A stretch of DNA of 40,081 bases from CAZEFK01 sp964511405 (GTDB lineage Bacteria > Pseudomonadota > Alphaproteobacteria > Elsterales > Elsteraceae), in the NCBI GenBank assembly GCA_964511405.1, contig CAZEFK010000039.1, forward strand, positions 1-40,081, written 5' to 3'. Both the position numbers and the translations under genes were made by a program. Shown here in pieces: positions 8,913 through 16,900 of this stretch. Under the pieces are notes generated by a model, which was not told where the DNA came from, searched no databases, and worked only from the letters and a program-made list of their open reading frames with translations. Every line of letters starts with the position of its first letter. The first letter of the stretch is position 1.

Positions 8913-8964
8913 GCGACACCAGCGTCGCCACGGACACCGGCCGTGGCAAGCGGCATTCCGCTTG
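8913..8964. other. Three back-to-back hairpins between surE and the beta-oxidation operon
   Basis: Three adjacent perfect inverted repeats fill half of the 102-base gap: GCGAC/GTCGC (8913-8917 with 8924-8928), CCACGG/CCGTGG (8928-8933 with 8941-8946), and CAAGCGG/CCGCTTG (8947-8953 with 8958-8964, tetraloop). They lie just downstream of the surE stop and upstream of the hydratase/dehydrogenase gene on the minus strand. They could form a terminator for surE or a structured leader. There is no U-run. Confidence 0.55.
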
Positions 8965-8986
8965 AGTCTGCTTCAGTCGCCTGCGG

Positions 8987-9769
8987 TCAGCGGCCGAGCG
9001 TCTCGGCCAGGCGAAGGCGGGCGGCCTCGTCGGTGCGCTCGAACCGCAGCGGCGTGACCGCAACCGCGCCGCTGCGCAGCACTTCGGTCTCGCTGTCGGC
9101 GTCGGTTCCGGGCCGGCCGTGGCGGAAGCGCAGCCAGAAATAGTCGAAGCCGCGCGGGTCGGCGCGGGCCTCGACCTCGATGTTCTGGACCCCGCCCTGG
9201 CCCTGGCGGGCCGTGCGCGCCGGCTGCGCCTCGGCGGGATCGCAGTCGGGGAAGTTGATGTTGAGCACGGTGTCGGCCGGCCAGCCGCAGTCGAGCAAGC
9301 GGCGGATCAGGGCCGGCGCCAGGGTCGCCGCGCAGGCCCAGCGCACCTGGTTGCGGTCGCGGTAGGCCTGGCTCAGCGCCAGCGCCGGAATGCCCAGGAA
9401 GCGCGCGGTCATGGCGGCGCCGACGGTACCTGAGAACAGGGTTTCGATGCCCAGATTGGCGCCGCGGTTGACGCCCGACAGCACCAGGGTCGGCGGCGCC
9501 GGCATCAGATGGCCCAGCGCCACCACCACGCAGTCGCTGGGCGTGCCGCGCACGGCGAAGCGGCGCTCGCCCAGCTTCTGCGCCCGGGTCGGGTCATGCA
9601 GGCTGACGGCATGCGAGGTGCCGCTCTGGTCGCGCTCGGGCGCCACCACCCAGACCTCGTGGCTGAGTTCGGCCGCGATCTCGGCCAGCACCGCCAGCCC
9701 GGGCGCGCCCACCCCGTCGTCATTGGTGAGCAGAACCCGCTCGACCGGCTTGTGCCCCGCTGCTGCCAC
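8987..9769 (-). CDS. surE: 5'/3'-nucleotidase SurE
   Basis: A 260-residue SurE-family nucleoside monophosphate phosphatase, a metal-dependent cytoplasmic enzyme linked to stationary-phase survival. The metal site is visible: tandem aspartates D17-D18 in LLTNDDG, S49 in ERDQSGTSHAVS, and the asparagine in SGVNRGANLG. The rest follows the family (FSGTVGAAM, LNINFPD). The start is GTG at 9769, chosen because AGGAGA lies eight bases upstream. In many proteobacteria surE sits with pcm and nlpD; here it stands alone upstream of the beta-oxidation operon, separated by a set of hairpins, so it is probably transcribed separately. Confidence 0.96.
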   Translation of the reverse strand: MAAAGHKPVERVLLTNDDGVGAPGLAVLAEIAAELSHEVWVVAPERDQSGTSHAVSLHDPTRAQKLGERRFAVRGTPSDCVVVALGHLMPAPPTLVLSGVNRGANLGIETLFSGTVGAAMTARFLGIPALALSQAYRDRNQVRWACAATLAPALIRRLLDCGWPADTVLNINFPDCDPAEAQPARTARQGQGGVQNIEVEARADPRGFDYFWLRFRHGRPGTDADSETEVLRSGAVAVTPLRFERTDEAARLRLAETLGR

Positions 9770-9839
9770 GATGCCCGTCTCCTGCGCTGAAAATGCGCGC
9801 CGACCTTAGGGCAGATGGCAAGGGCCTAGCAAATCGTGG

Positions 9840-10622
9840 TCAGGCCAGGGTCTCGAAGCGGTCGCGCAGGGCGTCCAGGCCCAGCCGGCCCGCATAGTAG
9901 GCGAGCCGCCGGGCCAGCTGCTCGCGTCCCGCCCTGCGCGGCATCGGCGCGTCGCCGATCACCTGATAGACCAGGCGCCGGTCGATGGTCGATCCGAAGC
10001 CGCTGGGGTCGCGGTCCAGCTCGGCGATGCGGATCAGCCGGGTTCCGGTTTCGTGCCGCCAGTCGTCGAAGGCGCGGGCCTCGGCCTGGCTGCTGCCGAC
10101 GAACTCGTCGAACAGCAGGATCGAGCCCGTGTCGAGCAGCGGCGTCAGCCAGCGCAGCGCCGTCAGGGTCGAGCTGTACAGGTCGGCGTCCAGGTGCGCG
10201 AAGGCGACCCGGCCGACGCGGCGCTGCAGGTCCGCGGTGCAGGTGTCCTCGAAATAGCCTTTGACGAACTCGACGCCGGGGATGCGGGGCACCGCGCCGG
10301 CGAAGGTGCCGGCGTCGGCGTTCTCGAACCGCTCGCGCAGGCCCTCGAAGGAATCCAGGGCGAAGATCGTCCGCCGCCCAGAAGCAGCGAAGACATGGCC
10401 GCGATGGCGGCGCAAGGCGCGCCGGATCGCGCGGGTCGAGCTGCCGTCGGCGACGCCGAACTCCACGATGTTGCCCGGCACCCGCAGCGCCAGCCGGACG
10501 CACATCTCCAGGACCAGGGCGCGCGGGAAGAACCGCGCGCGGTCCTTGAGGTCGGCCCAGGGCAGCGGCGCCGGCAGCGCATAGCCGTCCGGCGGCGCCA
10601 GGGCTTCGGTGCGATCGGGCAT
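9840..10622 (-). CDS. TylF/macrocin-type O-methyltransferase
   Basis: A 260-residue SAM-dependent methyltransferase. The SAM-binding segment is PGNIVEFGVADGSSTRAI, followed by IFALDSFEGLRERFENAD and FAHLDADLYSSTLTAL with LLFDEFVG, the acidic, metal-binding-type sequence of the TylF family that methylates sugar hydroxyls in macrolides and surface glycans. The start MPDRTEALAPP (10622) is preferred over longer in-frame reading because upstream residues are unstructured and overlap the preceding gene. It begins 14 bases after the stop of the oxygenase gene, in the same direction, so the two are probably one unit. The substrate may be a sugar or lipid-linked glycan; that is inference from family and neighbours. 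Confidence 0.85.
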   Translation of the reverse strand: MPDRTEALAPPDGYALPAPLPWADLKDRARFFPRALVLEMCVRLALRVPGNIVEFGVADGSSTRAIRRALRRHRGHVFAASGRRTIFALDSFEGLRERFENADAGTFAGAVPRIPGVEFVKGYFEDTCTADLQRRVGRVAFAHLDADLYSSTLTALRWLTPLLDTGSILLFDEFVGSSQAEARAFDDWRHETGTRLIRIAELDRDPSGFGSTIDRRLVYQVIGDAPMPRRAGREQLARRLAYYAGRLGLDALRDRFETLA

Positions 10623-10636
10623 AAATTGGCGGCCGA

Positions 10637-11566
10637 TCAGGTCGGAATGCGGGTGCCGGCACCGGCACGCCCGGTCAGCCGCTGCCAGGGCCGGAACAGC
10701 GAGGGATAGCCGCGGGCATACCAATCGATCCAGCTCGGGACCCGGCGGCCATAGTCCAGCCGCTCTTCGACATGGCCGTGCTCGGTGACGAAGCTCGCGA
10801 ACCGCACCGGCTCGCCGGCGGCGGCCCGGCGGGCCTGCTCGGGGCTGTATTTCCGAAACCCGGCGTCGGGCGACGGCGTGCCCGGGAACAGCCGGGCGAA
10901 CAGCTCGGGCGTCAGCTCGCAATCCAGCACGATGTGGTAGCGCGGCTGGTCCGACAGGTTCTGGGCAGCGTGCACGCAGCCATGATGGAAGAAGTACAGG
11001 ACGCCTTCCTCGAACCGGAACTGCTCGCCGTCCAGCAGCATGCGGGCTTCGGGCGTGGTGAAGATCGGCAGATGGAAGCGCGCGCGGTACTCGACGCCGA
11101 AGCGGGCCGGCGTGATCGGGTCCTCCTCGTGCAGCGACAGCGCCGATTGGCGGCCCAGGCCGTTGAGCCGCAGGTTCAGCAGCTCCCGACCGAACAGGCG
11201 AGCCAGGCGCGTCAGCGACTCGAGCTGCGGGAACACCAGGCGCTTGGGGCGCTCGGAAGGGGCGGCGAAATCCGACAGGTACTCGTCGCTGCGGCCCGTG
11301 GGGTTATAGAGCGAGAACTGGCGGGCCTCGCCGATCGGGCGCGTCCAGTAAGTAGTGTGGGCCGGGTCGGCGACGTTGGACGATTTCTCGGCCGCCGCGA
11401 CGCCCGCCAACTCGCGCTGCAGCTTGGCGAACCAAGCCGGCTCCAGGGCGCCCAGCGCCAGGGCCTTGGTGCCGCCCTGGTGGGCATAGGCCGTCCTGTA
11501 GCTGGCGAGAAACCCGCGATAGGTGAGCGGGGCTGCATCCGCTCGCGCGCCACTACCGGTTTGCAT
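10637..11566 (-). CDS. Aspartyl/asparaginyl beta-hydroxylase-like 2-oxoglutarate oxygenase
   Basis: A 309-residue protein resembling the Asp/Asn beta-hydroxylase family (double-stranded beta-helix, Fe(II)/2-oxoglutarate). Likely iron ligands are the histidine in YRARFHLPIFTT and the one in HHGCVHAAQN; the arginine in PRYHIVLDC would hold 2-oxoglutarate. These match the two-histidine, no-carboxylate site of that family. The segment FEEGVLYFFHHG is the usual turn before the second histidine. The start at 11566 (MQTGSGAR) has GGGAGAGCAGG just upstream. It may hydroxylate a small molecule, lipid or peptide; the pairing with a TylF methyltransferase suggests hydroxylation followed by O-methylation, which is inference. 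Confidence 0.75.
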   Translation of the reverse strand: MQTGSGARADAAPLTYRGFLASYRTAYAHQGGTKALALGALEPAWFAKLQRELAGVAAAEKSSNVADPAHTTYWTRPIGEARQFSLYNPTGRSDEYLSDFAAPSERPKRLVFPQLESLTRLARLFGRELLNLRLNGLGRQSALSLHEEDPITPARFGVEYRARFHLPIFTTPEARMLLDGEQFRFEEGVLYFFHHGCVHAAQNLSDQPRYHIVLDCELTPELFARLFPGTPSPDAGFRKYSPEQARRAAAGEPVRFASFVTEHGHVEERLDYGRRVPSWIDWYARGYPSLFRPWQRLTGRAGAGTRIPT

Positions 11567-11718
11567 CCTGCTCTCCCGTTGCGCTCTTGTGCGCGGGAAG
11601 GACGAACCAGCCCTGCGCGGCGATCCCGGATCGCGCGGCGGCATTGCGCTTAATTCGAAGCGGCTAGAACCGCTGTCGGAGACCGCAACGGCCGTGCATC
11701 TCGGCGAGTTTGTCGTCG
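11567..11718. promoter_or_regulatory. Divergent promoter region, oxygenase / acyltransferase
   Basis: A 152-base gap between divergent start codons. It must hold promoters for both directions. An imperfect dyad AGCGG-ctagaa-CCGCT lies at 11659-11674 and could be an operator, but nothing more specific is recognised. Confidence 0.4.
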
Positions 11719-12888
11719 ATGGCAAATTCCATGAAAAAGATTGGAGAGCTGGAGGGCCTGCGCGGCGTGCTGGCTCTCTGGGTGCTGATCGGCCACGTGC
11801 TCCGGCATTCCGGGGTCACGGCGCTGCCGGGGCCCGGGCGCGTGCTCCTGGACCCCGGGCTCGCCGTCGACGTGTTCATCATGCTCAGCGGGTTCGTCAT
11901 CTTCCACCTGCTGCACGCGCAGCCGGCGACCGGATACGGCGCCTACCTGGTCCGCCGGCTGTTCCGGCTCTATCCGTTGTACCTGGCGGTCCTGCTGGCG
12001 TGGACGCTGACCCTGGGCGCGCAGCTGCGGGCCATCGACGCCGTGCCCTGGCAGACCGAGTTCATCGCGACCGACCGGGCGATCCACATGGCGGCCGTGG
12101 CGCAGCTCGGACCGAATGTCCTGGCCCACTTGATCATGCTGCACGGGCTGGTGCCGGACACCGTGCTGCCCTACGCCAGCTACACGCTCATCGGGCAGGC
12201 CTGGAGCATTTCGGTCGAGTGGCAGTTCTACCTGGTTGCGCCGCTGCTGTTGTGGGCGGGCCGGCGCCGGCCGTGGCTGCTGGCGGCGCTGGTTCTGCTG
12301 CTCTGCGCCGCGCGCAGCGCCACCTCGCGCTTCGGGTTCGGTGACGGGTTCGCCCTGCACCAGGCCGGAAATTTCCTGGTCGGCATCCTGTCCTATTTCG
12401 GTTGGCGTACGGCCTGCGATGCAGAGGGCGACCGGCCCTGGCCGATCGATCTGACGGCGGCCGCGGCGATCGCGATGGTCTATTTCCTGACTGGTCGCCC
12501 GGTTTCGCTGATGATCTGGATCGTGGCGATGGCGTCGGTGCTGGCGACGGCCCGGGCGCCCGGTGCGCTGGTCGCGCAGGCCGGCGCAGCGCTGCGCATC
12601 GGGCCCGTCCAATGGCTGGGCCGCATCTCCTACTCGATCTACCTCATCCACATGCTGGTCCTGTACGCGCTGTCCGATCTGGTCGCGCGCTGGCGTCCGG
12701 AGGCGAGCCCGCTGCAGCACGCCGCGATTCTGCTGCCGCTGACCTTGGCCGGCACGATCGCCGCGGCGGCGCTGACCTTCGCGGCCATCGAGCGGCCCGG
12801 GATAGCCCTGGGCGGCCGGCTGGCCCGGGCGCTGAACCGCCGCCGGCCGGTGGGTGCGCCGGCATCGATCGGCGCGCTCAGCCGTTGA
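11719..12888 (+). CDS. Acyltransferase 3 family membrane protein (OafA/YrhL-like)
   Basis: A 389-residue integral membrane O-acyltransferase with about ten hydrophobic segments. The family signature is at the N-terminus: ELEGLRGVLALWVLIGHVLRH, with the conserved arginine and catalytic-type histidine, then DVFIMLSGFVIF and RRLFRLYPLYL. The WSISVEWQFYL motif and C-terminal ISYSIYLIHM also fit. Such enzymes move acyl groups (often acetyl) from the cytoplasm onto sugars of O-antigen, peptidoglycan, exopolysaccharide or glycolipids. ATG at 11719 is favoured by GGCGAG about ten bases upstream; TTG at 11710 and ATG at 11731 are alternatives. It is followed 38 bases later by an FkbM methyltransferase in the same direction. 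Confidence 0.92.
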   Translation: MANSMKKIGELEGLRGVLALWVLIGHVLRHSGVTALPGPGRVLLDPGLAVDVFIMLSGFVIFHLLHAQPATGYGAYLVRRLFRLYPLYLAVLLAWTLTLGAQLRAIDAVPWQTEFIATDRAIHMAAVAQLGPNVLAHLIMLHGLVPDTVLPYASYTLIGQAWSISVEWQFYLVAPLLLWAGRRRPWLLAALVLLLCAARSATSRFGFGDGFALHQAGNFLVGILSYFGWRTACDAEGDRPWPIDLTAAAAIAMVYFLTGRPVSLMIWIVAMASVLATARAPGALVAQAGAALRIGPVQWLGRISYSIYLIHMLVLYALSDLVARWRPEASPLQHAAILLPLTLAGTIAAAALTFAAIERPGIALGGRLARALNRRRPVGAPASIGALSR

Positions 12889-12926
12889 CCGGGCCGTCAG
12901 CATCAATCCAGCCGAAGGGCAGCCCC

Positions 12927-13877
12927 ATGGCTCTCGCGTCCGCTATCGCCCGACGCCTCCCGGTCGAATTGTTCTGGCCGTTCCGCTACGGCGCCGTCGC
13001 ACTGCGCCGTGGCTCGCTGCCGCGCAGCGCCTGCGTGGCGCTGCTGCGGCAAGCCGCCGCGGCGCGGCGAGTGGCCGCGGAGCTGCCGGAGGTCCGGCCG
13101 CTCGACTGGCCGTCGCTGTCGTTCGATGCCGTCGACTCGATGGTGATGGACACGCTCTTCTGGTTCGGGGTCCAGGGCTATGAGGGGTCGCTGACCCAGA
13201 TCTGGCGGGCCCTGTGCGCCCGGGCCGGGTCGGTGCTCGAGGTCGGGGCCAATGTCGGCCTGTATGCCGTGATCGGCGGCAGCGCCTGCCGGGGCGACTA
13301 CACGGTGCTGGAACCGGTGCCCGAGGTGGCGGCCACCCTGCGCCGCAATCTCGGGCGCAACGGCCTGGCCGGCCGCGTCGCCGTGCGCGAGGCGGCGGCG
13401 GTCGCCGAGCCGGCCGGCGGGTTCATCGAGCTGGCGGTGCCTGACGAGGATGGCCGTGCCGCGCCGGTCGGCGCCTTCCTCAGTGTCGGGGCCGAGGTCT
13501 CGGGCCGCGAGGTGGAGCGGCGGATCCGGGTCGAGGCAGTGCCGTTCGCCGAGCTGGCCGCCGGCCGCGACCTGATCAAGATCGATGCCGAGGGTATCGA
13601 ATACGAGCTGCTGACGGCGGCGCGGCCGGTGCTGCGCCCGATGCGGCCGACCCTGGTGGTGGAAGTGCTGCCGGGCTCGGTGAAGCTGGCCGAGCTGATC
13701 CGCAGCCTGGCGCGCGAGGACGGCTATCGGATCCACATCGTCCCGGCGTTCGGCGACCAGACGGTGGTGACGGTTGGGCCGGAGGCGTTCGACGCCCGCC
13801 TGCCCGACCGCCACCGCTCGAAGGACGTCGTATTGTCGCAAGGACCGCTGCCGGTCGCAGCCGCCGGCCGGGCCTGA
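12927..13877 (+). CDS. FkbM-family methyltransferase
   Basis: A 316-residue SAM-dependent methyltransferase. The SAM site is VLEVGANVGLYAVIGG, followed by YTVLEPVPEVAATLRRNL, and the family's IKIDAEGIEYELL motif near residue 220. FkbM-type enzymes commonly O-methylate sugars in polysaccharides, glycolipids or natural products. The ATG at 12927 has the weak purine run GAAGGGCAG upstream; longer in-frame reading overlaps the acyltransferase and is not protein-like. With the acyltransferase just upstream it forms a two-gene plus-strand unit, presumably decorating the same surface glycan. Its stop codon sits in the loop of a strong hairpin shared with the convergent RTX gene. Confidence 0.88.
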   Translation: MALASAIARRLPVELFWPFRYGAVALRRGSLPRSACVALLRQAAAARRVAAELPEVRPLDWPSLSFDAVDSMVMDTLFWFGVQGYEGSLTQIWRALCARAGSVLEVGANVGLYAVIGGSACRGDYTVLEPVPEVAATLRRNLGRNGLAGRVAVREAAAVAEPAGGFIELAVPDEDGRAAPVGAFLSVGAEVSGREVERRIRVEAVPFAELAAGRDLIKIDAEGIEYELLTAARPVLRPMRPTLVVEVLPGSVKLAELIRSLAREDGYRIHIVPAFGDQTVVTVGPEAFDARLPDRHRSKDVVLSQGPLPVAAAGRA

Positions 13878-13891
13878 GCCCGGCCGGCGGC
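13860..13891. terminator. Perfect 14-base-stem hairpin with the FkbM stop in its loop
   Basis: GCCGCCGGCCGGGC (13860-13873) and its exact reverse complement (13878-13891) flank a four-base loop CTGA, which contains the TGA stop of the FkbM gene. The all-GC stem is very stable. The convergent RTX gene ends 11 bases further on, so it could stop transcription from both sides, although no U-run follows. Confidence 0.65.
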
Positions 13892-13902
13892 GCGGCCGGC
13901 TA

Positions 13903-16900
13903 TTAGCCGACGGCGATCAGCGCCGGGGTCAGCTGGCTGGTGCTGACCCCGGTCAGCGTCACCGTGATGGCCGCGGCCGAGGTCTGGCCGGCACCCAGGT
14001 GCAGCACGGCGTTGCCCTGGGCGTCGGTGGTCGCCGCCGCCACCAGGCTGCCCGCGGTGACCGCCGATCCCTGCAGGACGATGCGGTCCCGCGTGGTGTC
14101 GAAGCCCTGTACCGTCGTGGTGCTGGCGGTGCCGGCCGTGAACACCAGCGTGTCGCTGCCGCTGCCGAGCTTCATGAAGTCGGTGCCGCCGCCGCCCTGC
14201 AGCGTGTCGGCGCCGCTGCCCGTGAACAAGAAGTCGGCGCCGGTGCCGCCCTTCAGCAGGTCGGCGCTGCCGTGGGCATAGAGGAAGTTGCCGGAATTGC
14301 CGCCGACCAGGGTCACGTTGCCGCTGCCACCCCACAGCATGGCCGGGCTGTTGGCGGCCGCGGTCAGCGTGACGTTGCCGGTATCGGCGAACTGCATGTT
14401 CTGGTTCAGCAGCGACTGGCCGTTGGCCATGGTCGGCACGATGTCGAAGGTGGGATCGGTGTTGTACTGGCTCGCCCCCACCTGCATCTGGTCGGCGACC
14501 CAGCCGAACGCCTCGACGGCGCGGACGTCGCCGGTCGCCGAGATGATCCCGCCCAGCGCGGCGCGGGCGATCGCCGCATAGTCGTTGGGCAGGTCGGGAT
14601 GGCCGTTGAGGGTCGTGGCGGTCGCCCCGGCGCCGTACTCGCGATTGAACGAGTCGGCCCAGGTGGTGACCAGCTGGTTGGTGGTCGGGTCCTGGTTGGC
14701 GATGCCGTAGGATGCCCCGAAGTTGGGGTTGAAACCGTTGGCGCCGTTCAGGAACCGGCCAGCCGTGAAGTTGGTCATCCAGGCCAGCATCTGGTTGGCC
14801 TGCGTGTAGCCGCGCGCGGCCAGCTCGCCCAGCGTCTGCACCAGGTAGTCGTCCTGCCAGGGCGGCACGTCGGTGTGGTTGTTGAAGCGATCCCAGACAT
14901 AGCCCTTGAGCTGGCCGGCGGCCGCCATCGAGTCGTCGGTGATGTAGTACTTCACATAGTAGTCCAGATTGCCCTGGAGCTTCTGCGTGAAGTAGCTCTT
15001 CAGCGGATCGTTGTCGGGCAGGATGAAGGCGGCATCGGCCAGCGTCCGCAGCGACCAGGCCTGATCGCGCATCGGCTGATAGTCGAGCAGCCCCTGATTG
15101 CCGCCGCGATAGCCCCAATCGTTCCAGGCCATCACGAAATTGGCTTGGTCCTTCAGGCTGTCCAGGTAATAGCGGTCGCCGGTCAGCAGATAGGGCAGGT
15201 AGCTCAGCGACGGCTGGTGGGCGTTGTCGAGCGTGATGCCGTTGCCGGTGCCGGTGAAGCCCTTGGGCAGCAGGTCGGCCGGCTTGGCTTCGGACACCAG
15301 GTCGCCCTGCAGCACCATGGTCGGATGCTGGTCGAGGGTCTCCGGCGTGCCGTTGGCATTGTCGACATGCCAGGGGACGCTGCCGGCCTCGTCGGCGTTG
15401 GCCAGCATCATGCTGCGCGCGCGCGGGTCCTCGGTGGTCACATACTCGGCATCGTAGGTCGGCAGCACGCCGATGTCGGCGCGGCCGCCGGTCTGCGGCA
15501 TGTAGGGGGTGATCGTGCCGATCTGCTCGGGCCCGAACTTGTAGGTCTGCTGGACGGCCGCCAGCTGCTGCAGCGTCGCGTCGGTGACCCCGGTGGTCAG
15601 GTCGTAGTTGCTGATCGCGCCGGTCCGTTGCAGCGCCGCCATGTCCTGGTCGACCTGCACGGTCGACGCGGTGCCGCCGCTCCAGATCTGCTGATGCCAG
15701 TTGGTGTACAGCGCATGGTTCAGGCCGGTGACGCTGTAGGCGGTCTGGCCGTTCTGGCTGATCGTCGCGTTGTAGGTCTCGGCCTGGATCGCCGGGTTGA
15801 ACGCGTCGCTGTTGGCGACGGTGACGTCGGTGCGGACGCGGCCGTCGGCATAGGCGCGGATGTCGAAGGTCGCGGTCAGGCCGTCGACGATCGCCGACTG
15901 GACCCGGAATTCGCTGACCGTCGGGCCCGACAGGTAGGTGTCGACCGTGCCGGCCGCGATCGCCTGGGTCAGGAGCTGGTTGGCGTCCAGATGGAAGCTG
16001 CCCTTGCCCACGACCGAAAGATCAAGGGTCAGACCAACGCCGCGCGCCGCCACGCTCTGGGCGGTGATGGCGCTGCCGGTGGCGCCGGTGCCGACCGTCA
16101 GCATGCCGTCGAGCGACGCGCCGGCGGCCATCGCCGGCGCCGCCAGGGTCAGCACGGCGCTCTTCACCGAGCCGTCGGCCCAGCTGCTCTTGACGTCCGT
16201 CTGGACCGCGACCAGCTGGCCGTTGATCCGCGCCATCAGCTGCTTGCCGGCGGCCAGCTGGCCCTGGGCGAACAGGTCGCCGAAGGTGACGTCGGCCGCG
16301 GCCTGGGCGGCGCTGCCGCTATTGACCAGCTTGAACCCGACCACGTCGCCGAACTGGCTCGGCTGCAGGATCGTCGGGAGGACGTCGACGCCCGCTGCGG
16401 GAGGCGGCGGAGGCGGCGAGACCACCGGCGGCGGCGGGGGCGAGACCACGGGCGGCGGCGGTGGCGACACCACGACCGGCGGGGGCGGCGGCGATACTGC
16501 CACACCTGGCGGGGGCGGCGGCGACACGACCACTGGCGGCGGCGGGGGCGAGACCACCGGCGGGGGCGGCGGCGACACGACCACCGGTGGCGGCGGCGGT
16601 GAGACCACCGGCGGCGGTGGCGGCGACACGACCACCGGCGGGGGCGGCGGCGACACCACCGGCGGGGGCGGGGGCGACACCACCGGCGGCGGTGGCGGCG
16701 GGACGATGGTCGACAGGTCCACCGTCTGGTCGCTGAACTGGACATATTGGACGTGGCGCAGGCTGTCGGTGCCGCCGCCGGCCCCCGGCATCGGCGCGAC
16801 CGTGTAGCCGCCGGTTGCCGTGGCGGTGATGGTGAAGGCCGCCCGGTTCCCCGACACCACGACGGTGTTGGTGCCGGCGCCGCCGTCGATGGTGGCCGCA

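Noticed and set aside
13903..16602. A plus-strand open frame of over 900 codons opposite the RTX gene
   Set aside because: It is a composition shadow: the RTX gene's RTX, RIFT-like and proline motifs read clearly on the minus strand, while the opposite frame is Arg/Gly/His low complexity.
16399..16701. Regular repeats that might suggest a CRISPR array
   Set aside because: Units are contiguous, in frame with PPPPPVVS coding, with no unique spacers.
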